From: an uncultured Hyphomicrobiales bacterium
GTDB lineage: Bacteria > Pseudomonadota > Alphaproteobacteria > Rhizobiales > Beijerinckiaceae
Assembly: GCA_903931945.1 (NCBI GenBank)
Contig: CAIZEI010000160.1
Span: 1 to 54,757 of the forward strand
DNA length: 54,757 bases
Direction: 5' to 3'
Below, piece after piece: positions 45,670 through 54,693 of this stretch. Position 1 is the stretch's first letter; each line of letters opens with the position of its first letter. The translations under genes were made by a program, and so were the position numbers. Below the pieces are notes generated by a model that saw only the letters and a list, made by a program, of their open reading frames with translations, was not told the origin of the DNA and did no database searches.

Positions 45670-47250
45670 TTACCGCAGTCGGGCGCCAGCGCGCAAAGCT
45701 TCAAAATGCCGGTCCCAGAAATCCATTCTGGTGCGATTGGGCAGCGCGCCAGCTTGCGCGACGGCGTCAAAAACCATGACCATTTGCGTTTCGGGTTCAT
45801 AGCGGGGCCACTCTGGCAGGCCCTGCCCGTTGGGATCGCCGGTCCGCGCGAAATTCACCCAAAAGGACGCCATGGCATCGGCGTATGCGCGGTCCTCGTC
45901 CTTCCACGGCCAGTCCCGCCGCGCCAGATTATCAAAAACAAAGGGGATTTCGGCTGTATGGAATGCGCCCAGATTCCCGGTTGTATTCTCCCTGAAAACC
46001 GCGCCGGGCGGAAAGGGCTGCGTTCGGCTGAAATAATAGCCAAAAGCCGGCGCGCCTATTGTTTGCGCATGCAGGCGCAATTGCGTCCAGTTCTGCCAAT
46101 TGAAGCCCCGTTCGCCCAACGCTATCCGCGCAGCTTCCAGCGGGTCTGAGGCCGAGTGAATTTGACAGTCTTCAAAGAAGGCTTCGCTCAGCGCGCCAAA
46201 TCTTGCGCGGATATCGCTTTCCAACGCCTGCAGGGAAGCAGCGGCAGGTTGCGCCGAACCCTCATGAGAATTGGCGCCGGATATCAGCGGAATGCGATTT
46301 TGCTGTCCGGCGGCATAGATGGCGTGCACGCTTTCAGGGATTGCATGGCCATCCACGATCAGCCATCCGGACAGCCGCAATTGCGCCTGCGCGCGCGCGA
46401 GTTCTGCGCCGCTGACGCCCGGCGGCGGCAATTGCAAGTCTGCTGCGGGTATTGTGCGCATTGCGTCGACCGAGTTTGCGCGATGGCGCGCGGCGAACGC
46501 CCGACCCCGATCCACCGCCTGCTCAAGCGTCTGCATCGACCCGCCGCCAGGCGCCCCTTCGGGGGCCATGGAGCCGCCGCTCTGACAAATCGCGCGATGG
46601 ATGAGCCCGCGCGTCAGGGGCGAGGCCACAAGGCAGCACACGCTGCTTGAGCCCACCGATTGCCCGAAAATCGTGATGCATCCAGGGTCGCCGCCGAACC
46701 CGGCGATATTGTCCCGCACCCATTCAAGCGCCGCGATCTGATCGAGGAAGCCAAAATTTCCCGAACTCCCGTGCGGAGATTCAGCATTGAGATCGGGATG
46801 CGCGAGAAATCCGAGCGGCCCCAGCCGGTAATTGATGGCGACCACGACAACGCCGCGCCGCGCCAGATTTTCCCCATCGAACAGGGGAATCGAGCCTGAG
46901 CCGTAGCAGAAGCCTCCGCCGTGAATCCACACCATCACCGGGCGTCGTTCATCGGGTTCGCTGGCTGCGCTCCAGATGTTGAGGTAGAGACAATCCTCGC
47001 TATGGGGCTCCTCGCCAAAGTCCGAGATCGAGCCCCTGGGTCGGGGAGCCTGCGTGCAACACGGGCCATTTTTGAGCGCCGGTCGCACGCCGCTCCAGGA
47101 CTTTGCTTTTTGCGGCGGGCGCCAGCGCAGGGCGCCGACGGGCGGCGCGGCGAAAGGAACGCCACGGAAGATTTTGACGGAAAAATCAGGCGTCAACGCG
47201 CCTGCCAACTCGCCAGCTTCGACGCGCACGCGGCCGCTGCTCCAGGTCAT
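45670..47250 (-). CDS. Type B carboxylesterase
   Basis: An alpha/beta-hydrolase of the cholinesterase/para-nitrobenzyl esterase class, 526 aa. The oxyanion hole is HGGGF (110-114), the nucleophile S198 lies in FGQSVGSSS, and the family-typical SEDCLYLNIW, NYRLGPLGFLAHP and NAGFGGDPGCITIFG-like blocks are all present. The catalytic His is in GAFHTAEIPFVFDN. No signal peptide is seen, so it is probably cytoplasmic. It starts 35 bases after the amidohydrolase stop on the same strand, probably one operon, and could hydrolyse an ester or amide taken up by the neighbouring receptors. Confidence 0.9.
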   Translation of the reverse strand: MTWSSGRVRVEAGELAGALTPDFSVKIFRGVPFAAPPVGALRWRPPQKAKSWSGVRPALKNGPCCTQAPRPRGSISDFGEEPHSEDCLYLNIWSAASEPDERRPVMVWIHGGGFCYGSGSIPLFDGENLARRGVVVVAINYRLGPLGFLAHPDLNAESPHGSSGNFGFLDQIAALEWVRDNIAGFGGDPGCITIFGQSVGSSSVCCLVASPLTRGLIHRAICQSGGSMAPEGAPGGGSMQTLEQAVDRGRAFAARHRANSVDAMRTIPAADLQLPPPGVSGAELARAQAQLRLSGWLIVDGHAIPESVHAIYAAGQQNRIPLISGANSHEGSAQPAAASLQALESDIRARFGALSEAFFEDCQIHSASDPLEAARIALGERGFNWQNWTQLRLHAQTIGAPAFGYYFSRTQPFPPGAVFRENTTGNLGAFHTAEIPFVFDNLARRDWPWKDEDRAYADAMASFWVNFARTGDPNGQGLPEWPRYEPETQMVMVFDAVAQAGALPNRTRMDFWDRHFEALRAGARLR

Positions 47251-47285
47251 GTGCGAACCTCCCGTTTGCCGGCGTTAGCGCGGCT

Positions 47286-48788
47286 TCATTGCTGCGGATG
47301 CTGGTTTGGCAGCTCTTTCAATACGTCAGCGGCGGTGCGATTCTGCCGTGCGACTTCGCCGCGCACACGGTCCATTGTTTCGTTCACGTCATCGACCACC
47401 TTGTCAACATTGACCGAGACAAGCTTGCCGTCGCGCTTCACGATGCGCCCGTCGATCATCACGAGATCGACATTCGAGGGTTGCGCCGACTGCACGATCA
47501 TATGAACAGGCTCTGTCATCGGCGCCATGTTGAGATCGCGCGTGCGCACCAGAATGAGGTCGGCGCGCTTGCCTGGCGTGAGCGAGCCCACCCTGTCGGC
47601 AATGCCGAGGGCTCTCGCGCCATCGATGGTCGCCATCTCAAGCACGCGTCGCGCAGGCAGGGCGAATTCGCTTTGCCTGGCGCCATCGCCGATGTTCTGC
47701 ATGGCTTTCATGATCGAGAACATATCGCAATTGCCGCAGAGCAGCGCTGTATCGATGGACGGGCTCACCGCGTCGCCCGCGCTGAGCATTTCGAAAATCG
47801 GCGTGACGCCGAAACCTGTGCGCAATTCGGTGAACGGACTCAGACTGAGGAACGTTTTCGTTTTTGCAATCAATTCGAGATCGGCCCGATCGGTGTTGGT
47901 GTTATGCACCAGCAGCACATCGGGGCCGAGCAGGCCAGCGTTGTTCAATGCGCGCACGCCGCGCTTGGCGAGGAACACGTCGCGCGTTGTCCCCATATGC
48001 GAGGTGATACGCCAGCCCGCCTTGCGCGCGACCTCCCATTCTTTCACGCAGATATCGATGGTGTTGTTTTCCGGGCCACGCGAGGCGATGCCGAGTGTGA
48101 TCAGCCCGTCAAGGCGCGGCAGCCACTCCCTTTGCACGCGCGCAACGTCGTCGAGGGGCAGGGGCTGGTTCTGCCCGGTCTTTCGCGAATAGCCATAGGA
48201 GAAGAGCGCGCGCCCGCCAAAATCCTTGTGAGCCTGCAACTCGGCGTCGGCATAGTCGGGCGACAACAGGTTATGCGACCAGTTATTGACGCAGGTGACG
48301 CCGCCATTGATCGATTCTGCAAGCCCGAGCCGCACGCCGCGCGCGTTATCTTCGGGCGTGAATATGGCGCCAAGCACACGGCTGTAGGGGAAGTAACCAG
48401 TCTTTTCCTCGTCCCCGGCCATGTTGCGGGCCGCCGTGCCCCACATGTGCCAGTGTGTTTCGATCATGCCGGGCATGGCGATCATGTTTTTGGCGTCAAT
48501 CGAGGCGACGCCCGGCGCGGCAATGGATTTTGCGACTGCGATGATTTGTCCGTTGCGCACATGGATATCGCCGCCGGATATATCGCCAAGGACGGGGTCC
48601 ATCGTCAGAATATGCGCATTGCGGATGATATATTCGCCCCGCTCGGGCAGGGCGCCCGCAGGACGGGCGGCGCTCTGCGCATGGGCGGGCGCATTCAGGC
48701 TTTGGGCCGCCGCCAGCGACCCGGCAGCGATCCCCATGGTCAGGGCTTTCCGGCGGTTCATCCCCCTAGCGTCGCAAATGTCGCACAT
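47286..48788 (-). CDS. Tat-exported amidohydrolase, cytosine deaminase-like
   Basis: A 500-residue metal-dependent hydrolase. The N-terminus has a twin-arginine signal (MNRRKALTMGIAAGSLAAAQ), so it should fold in the cytoplasm and be exported. The metal ligands are H112 and H114 (ETHWHMWG), a His in ITSHMGTT, another in LLVHNTNTD, and an Asp in SPSIDTALLCGNCD. The C-terminal region (LTPGKRADLILVRTRDL) is that of the composite barrel seen in chlorohydrolases and deaminases. ATG 48788 has GAGGAAG just upstream. The first residues MCDICDARG give two cysteines before the signal. Divergent from a TTT-type receptor. Confidence 0.87.
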   Translation of the reverse strand: MCDICDARGMNRRKALTMGIAAGSLAAAQSLNAPAHAQSAARPAGALPERGEYIIRNAHILTMDPVLGDISGGDIHVRNGQIIAVAKSIAAPGVASIDAKNMIAMPGMIETHWHMWGTAARNMAGDEEKTGYFPYSRVLGAIFTPEDNARGVRLGLAESINGGVTCVNNWSHNLLSPDYADAELQAHKDFGGRALFSYGYSRKTGQNQPLPLDDVARVQREWLPRLDGLITLGIASRGPENNTIDICVKEWEVARKAGWRITSHMGTTRDVFLAKRGVRALNNAGLLGPDVLLVHNTNTDRADLELIAKTKTFLSLSPFTELRTGFGVTPIFEMLSAGDAVSPSIDTALLCGNCDMFSIMKAMQNIGDGARQSEFALPARRVLEMATIDGARALGIADRVGSLTPGKRADLILVRTRDLNMAPMTEPVHMIVQSAQPSNVDLVMIDGRIVKRDGKLVSVNVDKVVDDVNETMDRVRGEVARQNRTAADVLKELPNQHPQQ

Positions 48789-48907
48789 ATCGCTTCCTCG
48801 CTCGATGCTTTCGCGCAATCTAGCCTGACTGGCGGACAATGTCGCGCTTTGCGGCGCCGCGGAACCATGCTACCGGCTCGCCAGATCAGACGCAGGGGAT
48901 TGCGGAT

Positions 48908-49960
48908 ATGTCCTTTGACTTGGCTTTGAGATGCATTTTACGTGGCGCGGGGTTGGGCCTTGCCGGACTGGCGGCGCTTGGCGCTGTGTCTGCGGCAGCC
49001 GATCCGGTGGAGGATTTTTACAAGGGCAAGCAGATCACCTTTCTTGTCGGGTCGGACCCGGGCGGCGGCTACGATCTGCTGGCGCGGTTGGTCGCCCGCC
49101 ATATGGGCGATTTCATTCCCGGCGCGCCCAAAATGCTCGTCGAAAACATGCCGGGGGCTGGCAGCGTGTTGCTCAGCAACCGCATCTATAATATCGCGCC
49201 GAAGGATGGCACCTTTATCGGGCTGGTGCAGCGGGGCGTGCTGATTTCGGAACTCACCGGCCAGCCTGGACTGCACTACAATCTCGCCAAATTCAACTGG
49301 ATCGGCAATGTCTCGGCTGAATATGCCGTTGTGCTCACATTCAAGAACTCCCCCATTAACTCCTTCGCCGATTTGCAGAAACGCGAGACCGTGGTCGGCG
49401 GCACCGGCGCGACGTCGGATTCAGAAGCCTCCGCGCGTATCCTCAACGGCATTATGGGAACGAAGTTCAAGATTGTTTCCGGCTATCCCGGCACGGCCGA
49501 TGTGATGCTGGCCGTCGAGCGCGGCGAACTTGACGGGTTGGCCGACCTGTCGTGGAGCGAGATCAAGGCCAAGAACGCCGGCCTGCTGGCGACGCACAGT
49601 CTGAAAATCCTCGCCCAGCATTCGCTGACCAAAGCGCCTGACCTGCCCGACGTTCCCCTGACAATGGATTTTGTCACCAATGAAGACGACCGGCCCGTCG
49701 CGGAACTCTATTACGCGATGAAGAGCGTTGCGCGGCCCATTCTGTCGGCGCCGGGCATTCCCCCCGAACGCGTGGCGGCCTTGCGCAACGCGTTTGACAA
49801 GATGGTGCTCGACAAGGACTTCCAGAACGACTGGCGCGCCTCCAAGCTCGATCTCAATCCCACGAGCTACAAGACCATCGAAGCGTTTATCGATCGCACC
49901 ACGCATGAGCCCGAACGCATTCGCCAGCGGATGAAAGACCTGCTCACGCAAAGGCAGTGA
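48908..49960 (+). CDS. Bug/TTT-type periplasmic solute receptor
   Basis: A 350-residue tripartite-tricarboxylate (TctC/Bug-like) receptor. A signal peptide (to about SAAAD) is followed by PVEDFYKGKQITFLVGSDPGGGYDLLARLVARHMGDFIPG, the usual first ligand loop, and MPGAGSVLLSNRIYNIAPKDGT. No tctA or tctB membrane genes are adjacent, so it is an orphan receptor. The opening resembles the receptor at 53677 (both EDFYKGKQI- or DDFYKGKQI-like). The GGGG-type ribosome site lies before ATG 48908. It leads a plus-strand run with the MmgE/PrpD gene. Confidence 0.88.
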   Translation: MSFDLALRCILRGAGLGLAGLAALGAVSAAADPVEDFYKGKQITFLVGSDPGGGYDLLARLVARHMGDFIPGAPKMLVENMPGAGSVLLSNRIYNIAPKDGTFIGLVQRGVLISELTGQPGLHYNLAKFNWIGNVSAEYAVVLTFKNSPINSFADLQKRETVVGGTGATSDSEASARILNGIMGTKFKIVSGYPGTADVMLAVERGELDGLADLSWSEIKAKNAGLLATHSLKILAQHSLTKAPDLPDVPLTMDFVTNEDDRPVAELYYAMKSVARPILSAPGIPPERVAALRNAFDKMVLDKDFQNDWRASKLDLNPTSYKTIEAFIDRTTHEPERIRQRMKDLLTQRQ

Positions 49961-50039
49961 AGCCCGATTGCGTTCCTTCGATTACCCGTCATACTGGATC
50001 TGACCGGCAAAAGCCGGCGGGAAAGAGGGAGCCAGCGCC

Positions 50040-51503
50040 ATGGATCGGTCCGTTATTGCGCGTGACTGGAGCCGGCGGATGGCGCTCATTGCTGGCGCCT
50101 CCAGTCTTGCCGCGCCGCGTTTTGCGCTTGCGCAGGGCGCTTCGGATAAACGCAACCTCGCTGGACTCATTGCGTCCTACGCAAGCGGCTTCGATCTTGC
50201 CAAAGCGCCCGCCAATATTGTTGAAGCCGCCCGGATCGCCTTTATCGACACCACAGGCGTGATGCTGGCCGGCAGCCATCAGGAGGTCGCCCATATCGCC
50301 GCCGATATGGTGAAGGACGAGGGCAGCGCGCCGGCGGCTTCGATTGTGGGAAGCAAGCTCCGCGCGTCGCCACAACTTGCCGCGCTCGCCAATGGCGTCG
50401 CGGCCCATGCGATGGATTATGATTTTACCTATGCGAGCGGGCAGGCGGTTTCGGCGGTGATTCCCGCGCTGCTGCCATTGGCCGAAGCGCGCGGAGCCAA
50501 ACCCGCTGAAACGATGGCGGCGTTCGTCATCGCCTGCGAGGTTGCGGCGCGTCTCGTGCGCGCAAGCCCGAAAATATCGGCGCTCGGCGGTTGGCACGCC
50601 ACGGGCATGGTCGGCAATATTTCAGCCGGGGTCGCCTGCGCGCGGTTGCTGAAACTTTCGCCCGCCGGGATCGCCAGCGCTGTGGGCATAGGCGCTTCGC
50701 TGGCGAGCGGCGTGTCGGCGAATTTCGGCACAATGACCAAGCCGCTGCATTCGGGAAACGCTGCGCGCAACGGCGTGACGGCGGCGCTCCTGGCGGCGCG
50801 CGGATTCACCTCAAGCGCAACGGCGCTGGAAGGCGCCAGCGGTTATTACGCGACCTTCAGCCGGGGCCTTTCAACGGACTTTTCCGCTTTCGACGATCTT
50901 GGCCGCGTCCATAATATCATCGACCCCGGCTATTCGCTGAAGCGCTATCCGTGCGGCGGCCTGTCGCATACCTCGATCGACGCGACGCTGGCCCTGCGCG
51001 CAGAACTTGGCGCAGGCGTGAGCAAGATCGCCAGAATTGAGGTCGGCGTCACCAAAAACGCCTTCCAGCGCATTGGCTCGGCCTATCCCGACTCCATTGA
51101 AAGCGCAAAATTCAGTATGCCCTACATCGGCGCATGGACGGCGCTTTATGGATCGCCGGGCATCGACACATTCACGGACAAGGCGATCGCCGACCCGGCG
51201 GTCAAGGCGTTCGCGCCGAAAATTTCGCATCATGTCGATAGCGAATTTGCCGATGAGATCGCCACATCGCCGGGCCGGGTGGTTGTCATCCTGAACGATG
51301 GCGAACGCCTCGAAAAGAAGGTCGTCTACGCCAGCGGTTCGCCGCAAAATCCGATGACATCGCTTGAAATCGAGGCGAAGTTTCTCGATTGCGCCAGGCA
51401 ATCCATCGATGCGGAGCGGGCAAGGAAAATTCTGGCGTGGCTTGGCGATTTGCCAAAGCAAAGCGCGTTTGATGAATTCTGGAAGCTGCTCGGGCAGGCG
51501 TGA
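50040..51503 (+). CDS. MmgE/PrpD-family protein with Tat-like signal
   Basis: A 487-residue member of the 2-methylcitrate dehydratase (PrpD)/itaconate decarboxylase (MmgE) superfamily, acting on carboxylic-acid substrates. The N-terminus has a twin-arginine-like motif (SRRMALIAGASSLAAPRFALAQ), unusual for this cytoplasmic family and suggestive of export. The core blocks are AARIAFIDTTGVMLAG, NGVAAHAMDYDFTY, GWHATGMVGNISAGVACARLL, TKPLHSGNAARNGVTAALLAARG and KRYPCGGLSHTSIDATLAL. It lies 79 bases after one receptor and 95 before another, as in similar clusters where the receptor supplies an acid. True substrate unknown. Confidence 0.88.
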   Translation: MDRSVIARDWSRRMALIAGASSLAAPRFALAQGASDKRNLAGLIASYASGFDLAKAPANIVEAARIAFIDTTGVMLAGSHQEVAHIAADMVKDEGSAPAASIVGSKLRASPQLAALANGVAAHAMDYDFTYASGQAVSAVIPALLPLAEARGAKPAETMAAFVIACEVAARLVRASPKISALGGWHATGMVGNISAGVACARLLKLSPAGIASAVGIGASLASGVSANFGTMTKPLHSGNAARNGVTAALLAARGFTSSATALEGASGYYATFSRGLSTDFSAFDDLGRVHNIIDPGYSLKRYPCGGLSHTSIDATLALRAELGAGVSKIARIEVGVTKNAFQRIGSAYPDSIESAKFSMPYIGAWTALYGSPGIDTFTDKAIADPAVKAFAPKISHHVDSEFADEIATSPGRVVVILNDGERLEKKVVYASGSPQNPMTSLEIEAKFLDCARQSIDAERARKILAWLGDLPKQSAFDEFWKLLGQA

Positions 51504-51598
51504 GTTGGTCCGCAGGAATTTCGACACCATTGCCCACAGGCCGGCAATAGCGCATTCTCGGCATTGTATCGGCGCAAGGCGCGGCAGGGGAGGCTCGG

Positions 51599-52558
51599 AT
51601 GCGAAAGGTCGTGATTGCTGCATTGGCGTTGTTTGGCGTTGCGCTGGCCGGCCCGGCGCGCGCGCAATCGGGCGATATCAAATTCTTCATTGGCGCTGCG
51701 CCCGGCGGTCCGGTGGAAGCCTATGCGCGCATCGTCGCCGAACATATGTCGCATACGCTTGGCGCCAATATCGTGATGGATATCCGTCCCGGCGCCAATG
51801 GCGTTGTCGCGGCGCAGGCGGTTCAGGACCTGCCGGCCGATGGCCGTTCGGTCTGGGTTGCAACGCAATCGATGATCGAAATCAATCCCTTTGTTTACCC
51901 CGACATGCATTGGGGCATCGATGATTTCGTGCCGCTCATCAAGGGCGTTGAAGCGCCTCTTGCGCTGATCGCCAATCCGGATGTCCCCGCACGAACGCTG
52001 CCCGAGCTGATCGCCTGGGTGAAGGCCAATCCCGGCAAACTCTCGATCAGCTCCTACAGTCCGGGCACGCCAGGGCATTTTCTGGGCGTGCAGATGAACC
52101 AGCGTTTCGGGCTCGATCTGGCGCAGGTCAATTACAAGGGATCGACGCCACAAATCACAGATACGCTGGGTGGTTATGTCAAGATCGGCTTCTTCCAGAC
52201 TGCGCCGGTCATTCCGCATGTGCAGACGGGCGCATTGCGTGCAATCGCGGTGACCAGCGCGACGCGTTTTGCCGCCATGCCCGATACGCCAACGTTTGCA
52301 GAACTTGGCTATCCCGATTTTCTGGCGACGGTCTGGTATGGATTGCTGTTGAAAAAGGGCACGCCCGTCGATGTCGTCGCGAAGTTTGAGGCTGCGGCCA
52401 AAGCCGCGCATGCCGATCCCAAAGTCCGCGCGGCGCTCGCGCCGCTGGGGGTTGACGTTGTCGCTGTCACACAACCGGAATTTGGCAAGGCGATCCATGC
52501 GGGCGCCGGGCATTGGGGCGCGCTTGTCAAAGCGACTGGTTTTAAAGCGAGCGAGTAG
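51599..52558 (+). CDS. Bug/TctC-type periplasmic solute receptor
   Basis: A 319-residue receptor of the Bordetella-uptake-gene family. A signal peptide (MRKVVIAALALFGVALAGPARAQ) is followed by GDIKFFIGAAPGGPVEAYARIVAEHM and the long beta-strand domain. PGANGVVAAQAV, YSPGTPGHFLGVQMNQRFG, NYKGSTPQITDTLGGYVKIGF and AIAVTSATRFAAMPDTPTFAELG are the family blocks that bind carboxylates through two water molecules in known structures. ATG 51599 has GGGGAGG upstream. No tctAB partner is adjacent. It ends the plus-strand group of receptor, MmgE/PrpD and receptor. Confidence 0.92.
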   Translation: MRKVVIAALALFGVALAGPARAQSGDIKFFIGAAPGGPVEAYARIVAEHMSHTLGANIVMDIRPGANGVVAAQAVQDLPADGRSVWVATQSMIEINPFVYPDMHWGIDDFVPLIKGVEAPLALIANPDVPARTLPELIAWVKANPGKLSISSYSPGTPGHFLGVQMNQRFGLDLAQVNYKGSTPQITDTLGGYVKIGFFQTAPVIPHVQTGALRAIAVTSATRFAAMPDTPTFAELGYPDFLATVWYGLLLKKGTPVDVVAKFEAAAKAAHADPKVRAALAPLGVDVVAVTQPEFGKAIHAGAGHWGALVKATGFKASE

Positions 52559-52566
52559 ACGCGTCT

Positions 52567-52593
52567 CCCCTCCCCGTTCCTGACGGGGAGGGG
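52567..52593. terminator. Strong GC-rich hairpin between convergent genes
   Basis: A perfect 11-bp stem, CCCCTCCCCGT (52567-52577) and ACGGGGAGGGG (52583-52593), with a 5-base loop, follows the Bug receptor stop by 8 bases. It is followed by CAGGGGTGGGGC, not T, so it is either a T-less terminator or one of the dispersed GGGGAGGGG palindromes seen in many alphaproteobacteria. It separates convergent genes. Confidence 0.65.
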
Positions 52594-52636
52594 CAGGGGT
52601 GGGGCAAGGCGCGCTGGCATTATTCGAAGGCCTTTC

Positions 52637-53653
52637 CTACGCTTTCATCGGCTGAACGATTTCCGCAGCAATCAGCCGCACATTCGCAACCGTCGGGATC
52701 ATCTTGCACAGGATGAGTTCGAGCCCCATGGCTTCAAACCGGCGCAATTGCTTTTGCACCTGCGCAGGCGTTCCCATACAGCCTGCGCGCGTGGCGGGCA
52801 GCATCCGGCGTTCGATCTTGCGCTTGTCGCCATTTGGCTCGACCTCAAAGATGCGCGCGGCAGCGCTTTCAAGCGCGGCCTCCGGACTCGCGCCAATCGC
52901 CACGAACGGATTGAGGCCATAACGAACCTTGCGCCCGGTTCGGGCGCAGCGCTGGTTCATATCGGCGATCGCCGCCTCGATGCCGCGCAGCGCCTCGTCG
53001 GACGATTCGGCTTCCTTCGGAAAATTCACAAACCACCAGTCGCAGGTTTCGGCGATAAAATCGCGACCGCGCTCGCCGCTGCTGACCGAATAGATTTCAG
53101 GCGGCGTGGGCGAGGCCGGTTTGAGCAGCAACCGCGCGTCCTCGATCTGGTAGTGTTCGCCGGCAAGCGAAAAGCTCTCCTGCGTCCAGAGCCCGCGCAG
53201 AATCGCGATGAACTCTTCTGCGCGCCGGTAGCGAGCCTCCCCGTCGAGCACTGTTCCGCCGAACATGCGGAATTCTTCGTCAAACCAGCCATTGACAATA
53301 TTGATCGCCATGCGGCCGGGGCAGATGCGGTCTAGCGAGGCCGCAAGTTTGGCCGTCATCACCGGGTCCCACAGGCCGGGATGCACAGCGACCAGCGCGC
53401 GGATATGATCGAGCCGCGAGGCGATCGCGCTCGCCATCACCCAGGCCGCGATGTCATTGCCCAGATGCCGTTCGGCAAACAGCGCAAGATCGAACCCGGC
53501 CTTGTCGGCGGCGAGCAGCAGATCGAGCCCGTGTTCGAATTGCCCGTCGCGCTGGCCGGCGGGCAGCGGACTCAGCGCTTGTTCAGCGGCTTGCGCGACT
53601 TCAGGCGAGCCGGCGGTCGCCATCGGAATCGGCGCGTAAAGTCCAAATTGCAT
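52637..53653 (-). CDS. LLM-class flavin-dependent monooxygenase
   Basis: A 338-residue luciferase-like monooxygenase using reduced FMN or F420-type flavin; FMN is more likely here because the blocks resemble the alkanesulfonate/dimethylsulfone/pyrimidine monooxygenases. Key segments are FGLYAPIPMATAGS at the start, FDLALFAERHLGNDIAAWVMASAIAS, RICPGRMAINIVNGWFDEEFRMFG, and YRRAEEFIAILRGLWTQESFSLAGEHYQI. No partner reductase lies adjacent. ATG 53653 has GGAAAAG upstream. It starts 23 bases downstream of a receptor gene on the same strand, so the receptor probably brings in its substrate or a related acid. Confidence 0.9.
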   Translation of the reverse strand: MQFGLYAPIPMATAGSPEVAQAAEQALSPLPAGQRDGQFEHGLDLLLAADKAGFDLALFAERHLGNDIAAWVMASAIASRLDHIRALVAVHPGLWDPVMTAKLAASLDRICPGRMAINIVNGWFDEEFRMFGGTVLDGEARYRRAEEFIAILRGLWTQESFSLAGEHYQIEDARLLLKPASPTPPEIYSVSSGERGRDFIAETCDWWFVNFPKEAESSDEALRGIEAAIADMNQRCARTGRKVRYGLNPFVAIGASPEAALESAAARIFEVEPNGDKRKIERRMLPATRAGCMGTPAQVQKQLRRFEAMGLELILCKMIPTVANVRLIAAEIVQPMKA

Positions 53654-53676
53654 GATTTCTTTTCCAGCTTGGGGAA

Positions 53677-54693
53677 TTATCGGTCCAACGCTTTTTTCAG
53701 GCGGTTCACAACCTCCGGCGGCGCGTTGATTGCATTCTTCAAAACGGTATCCACCTCTTCGCCCGTCACAAGGCTGACCTCGATATTGCCGCGCGCGGCC
53801 TCCTCGATAAAGGCGGGGTCGCGCATGGTTGCGGCAAAGGCGTCGCGCAGGATTTTGGCGCGTTCTGGCGGCAAGCCGGGCGGCGCGAGGAACGGGCGCC
53901 CCATGGTTTCGCGCGCCAGCAGCAGTTCGAGCGCCTGATGCGCCACCGGATCGGCGACCTTGTCCCGAATGCTGGCGATTTTCGGTCCGCCCGGGATTGG
54001 GTCTGCTCCCGTCTGGAAGAGCAGATTGATTTTGTTGTCGCGGATCCAGTCGGGATGCGATGCGGTAATGGCGCTCCACGACCAGTAGGCCAGGCCGCCC
54101 AACTCGCCGGTTTCAAGTTGCAGGCCGGCTTCCGAGGTGTCGCGATAGCCCGAAATGATCTTGAATTTCGTGCCCGCCAGATTGTTATAGGCGCGCGGCA
54201 TGATTTCCGAATCCGCGCCAACGCCGGTGCCCGGCACCAGAAGCTCGGTTTTTTGCAAGTCGTCGAAGGTTTTGACCGGCGAGGTGCGCCAGGACAGCGC
54301 GATCGTGTTTTCGCGGTTCATGCTGCCAATCCAGGTGAACTGCAGGGGATCGAAATGATTGTCCTGTCCGAGCAGCCGCTCAAAGGCGAGGCCTCGTCCG
54401 ATCGTTCCGAAAACCGTCCCATCGCGCACCGCTATGCGGCTGAGATAGTCGACTTCCTTCAGGCCCCCAGCGCCAACCATGTACTGGAGGATGATCGTGG
54501 GCTTGCCCGGAATATGTTCGCTCATGTGGTGGGCGAGCAATCGCCCGTAAATGTCATAGGTCGAGCCCGCGCCCGAATAGACCAGCATCGAGATTTGCTT
54601 GCCCTTGTAGAAATCGTCGGTCGTCTGCGCCTGCGCAGCGCCGACGGTCAAGCCGAGGGCGGCGATGAGGGCTGTGCGGAAAATGAAAGACAA
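53677..54693 (-). CDS. Bug/TTT-type periplasmic solute receptor, TTG start
   Basis: A 338-residue receptor with a signal peptide (LSFIFRTALIAALGLTVGAAQAQ) and the opening TTDDFYKGKQISMLVYSGAGSTYDIYGRLLAHHMSEHIPG. It is paralogous to the one at 48908 (shared DFYKGKQI, IPG, GAG and VGADSE/SDSEA-like loops). The start is TTG 54693 with CCGGGGAAACG upstream, and no ATG is in frame to extend it. No permease genes are adjacent. Together with the LLM monooxygenase it is a two-gene operon. The 64 bases beyond, to the window edge, show no gene that I can identify. Confidence 0.87.
   Translation of the reverse strand: MSFIFRTALIAALGLTVGAAQAQTTDDFYKGKQISMLVYSGAGSTYDIYGRLLAHHMSEHIPGKPTIILQYMVGAGGLKEVDYLSRIAVRDGTVFGTIGRGLAFERLLGQDNHFDPLQFTWIGSMNRENTIALSWRTSPVKTFDDLQKTELLVPGTGVGADSEIMPRAYNNLAGTKFKIISGYRDTSEAGLQLETGELGGLAYWSWSAITASHPDWIRDNKINLLFQTGADPIPGGPKIASIRDKVADPVAHQALELLLARETMGRPFLAPPGLPPERAKILRDAFAATMRDPAFIEEAARGNIEVSLVTGEEVDTVLKNAINAPPEVVNRLKKALDR

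Noticed and set aside
47289-48929. 546-codon plus-strand open frame opposite the Tat-exported amidohydrolase
   Set aside because: Composition is His/Arg/Ala-rich without family blocks, and the minus strand encodes a clear metal-hydrolase with ribosome site and signal.
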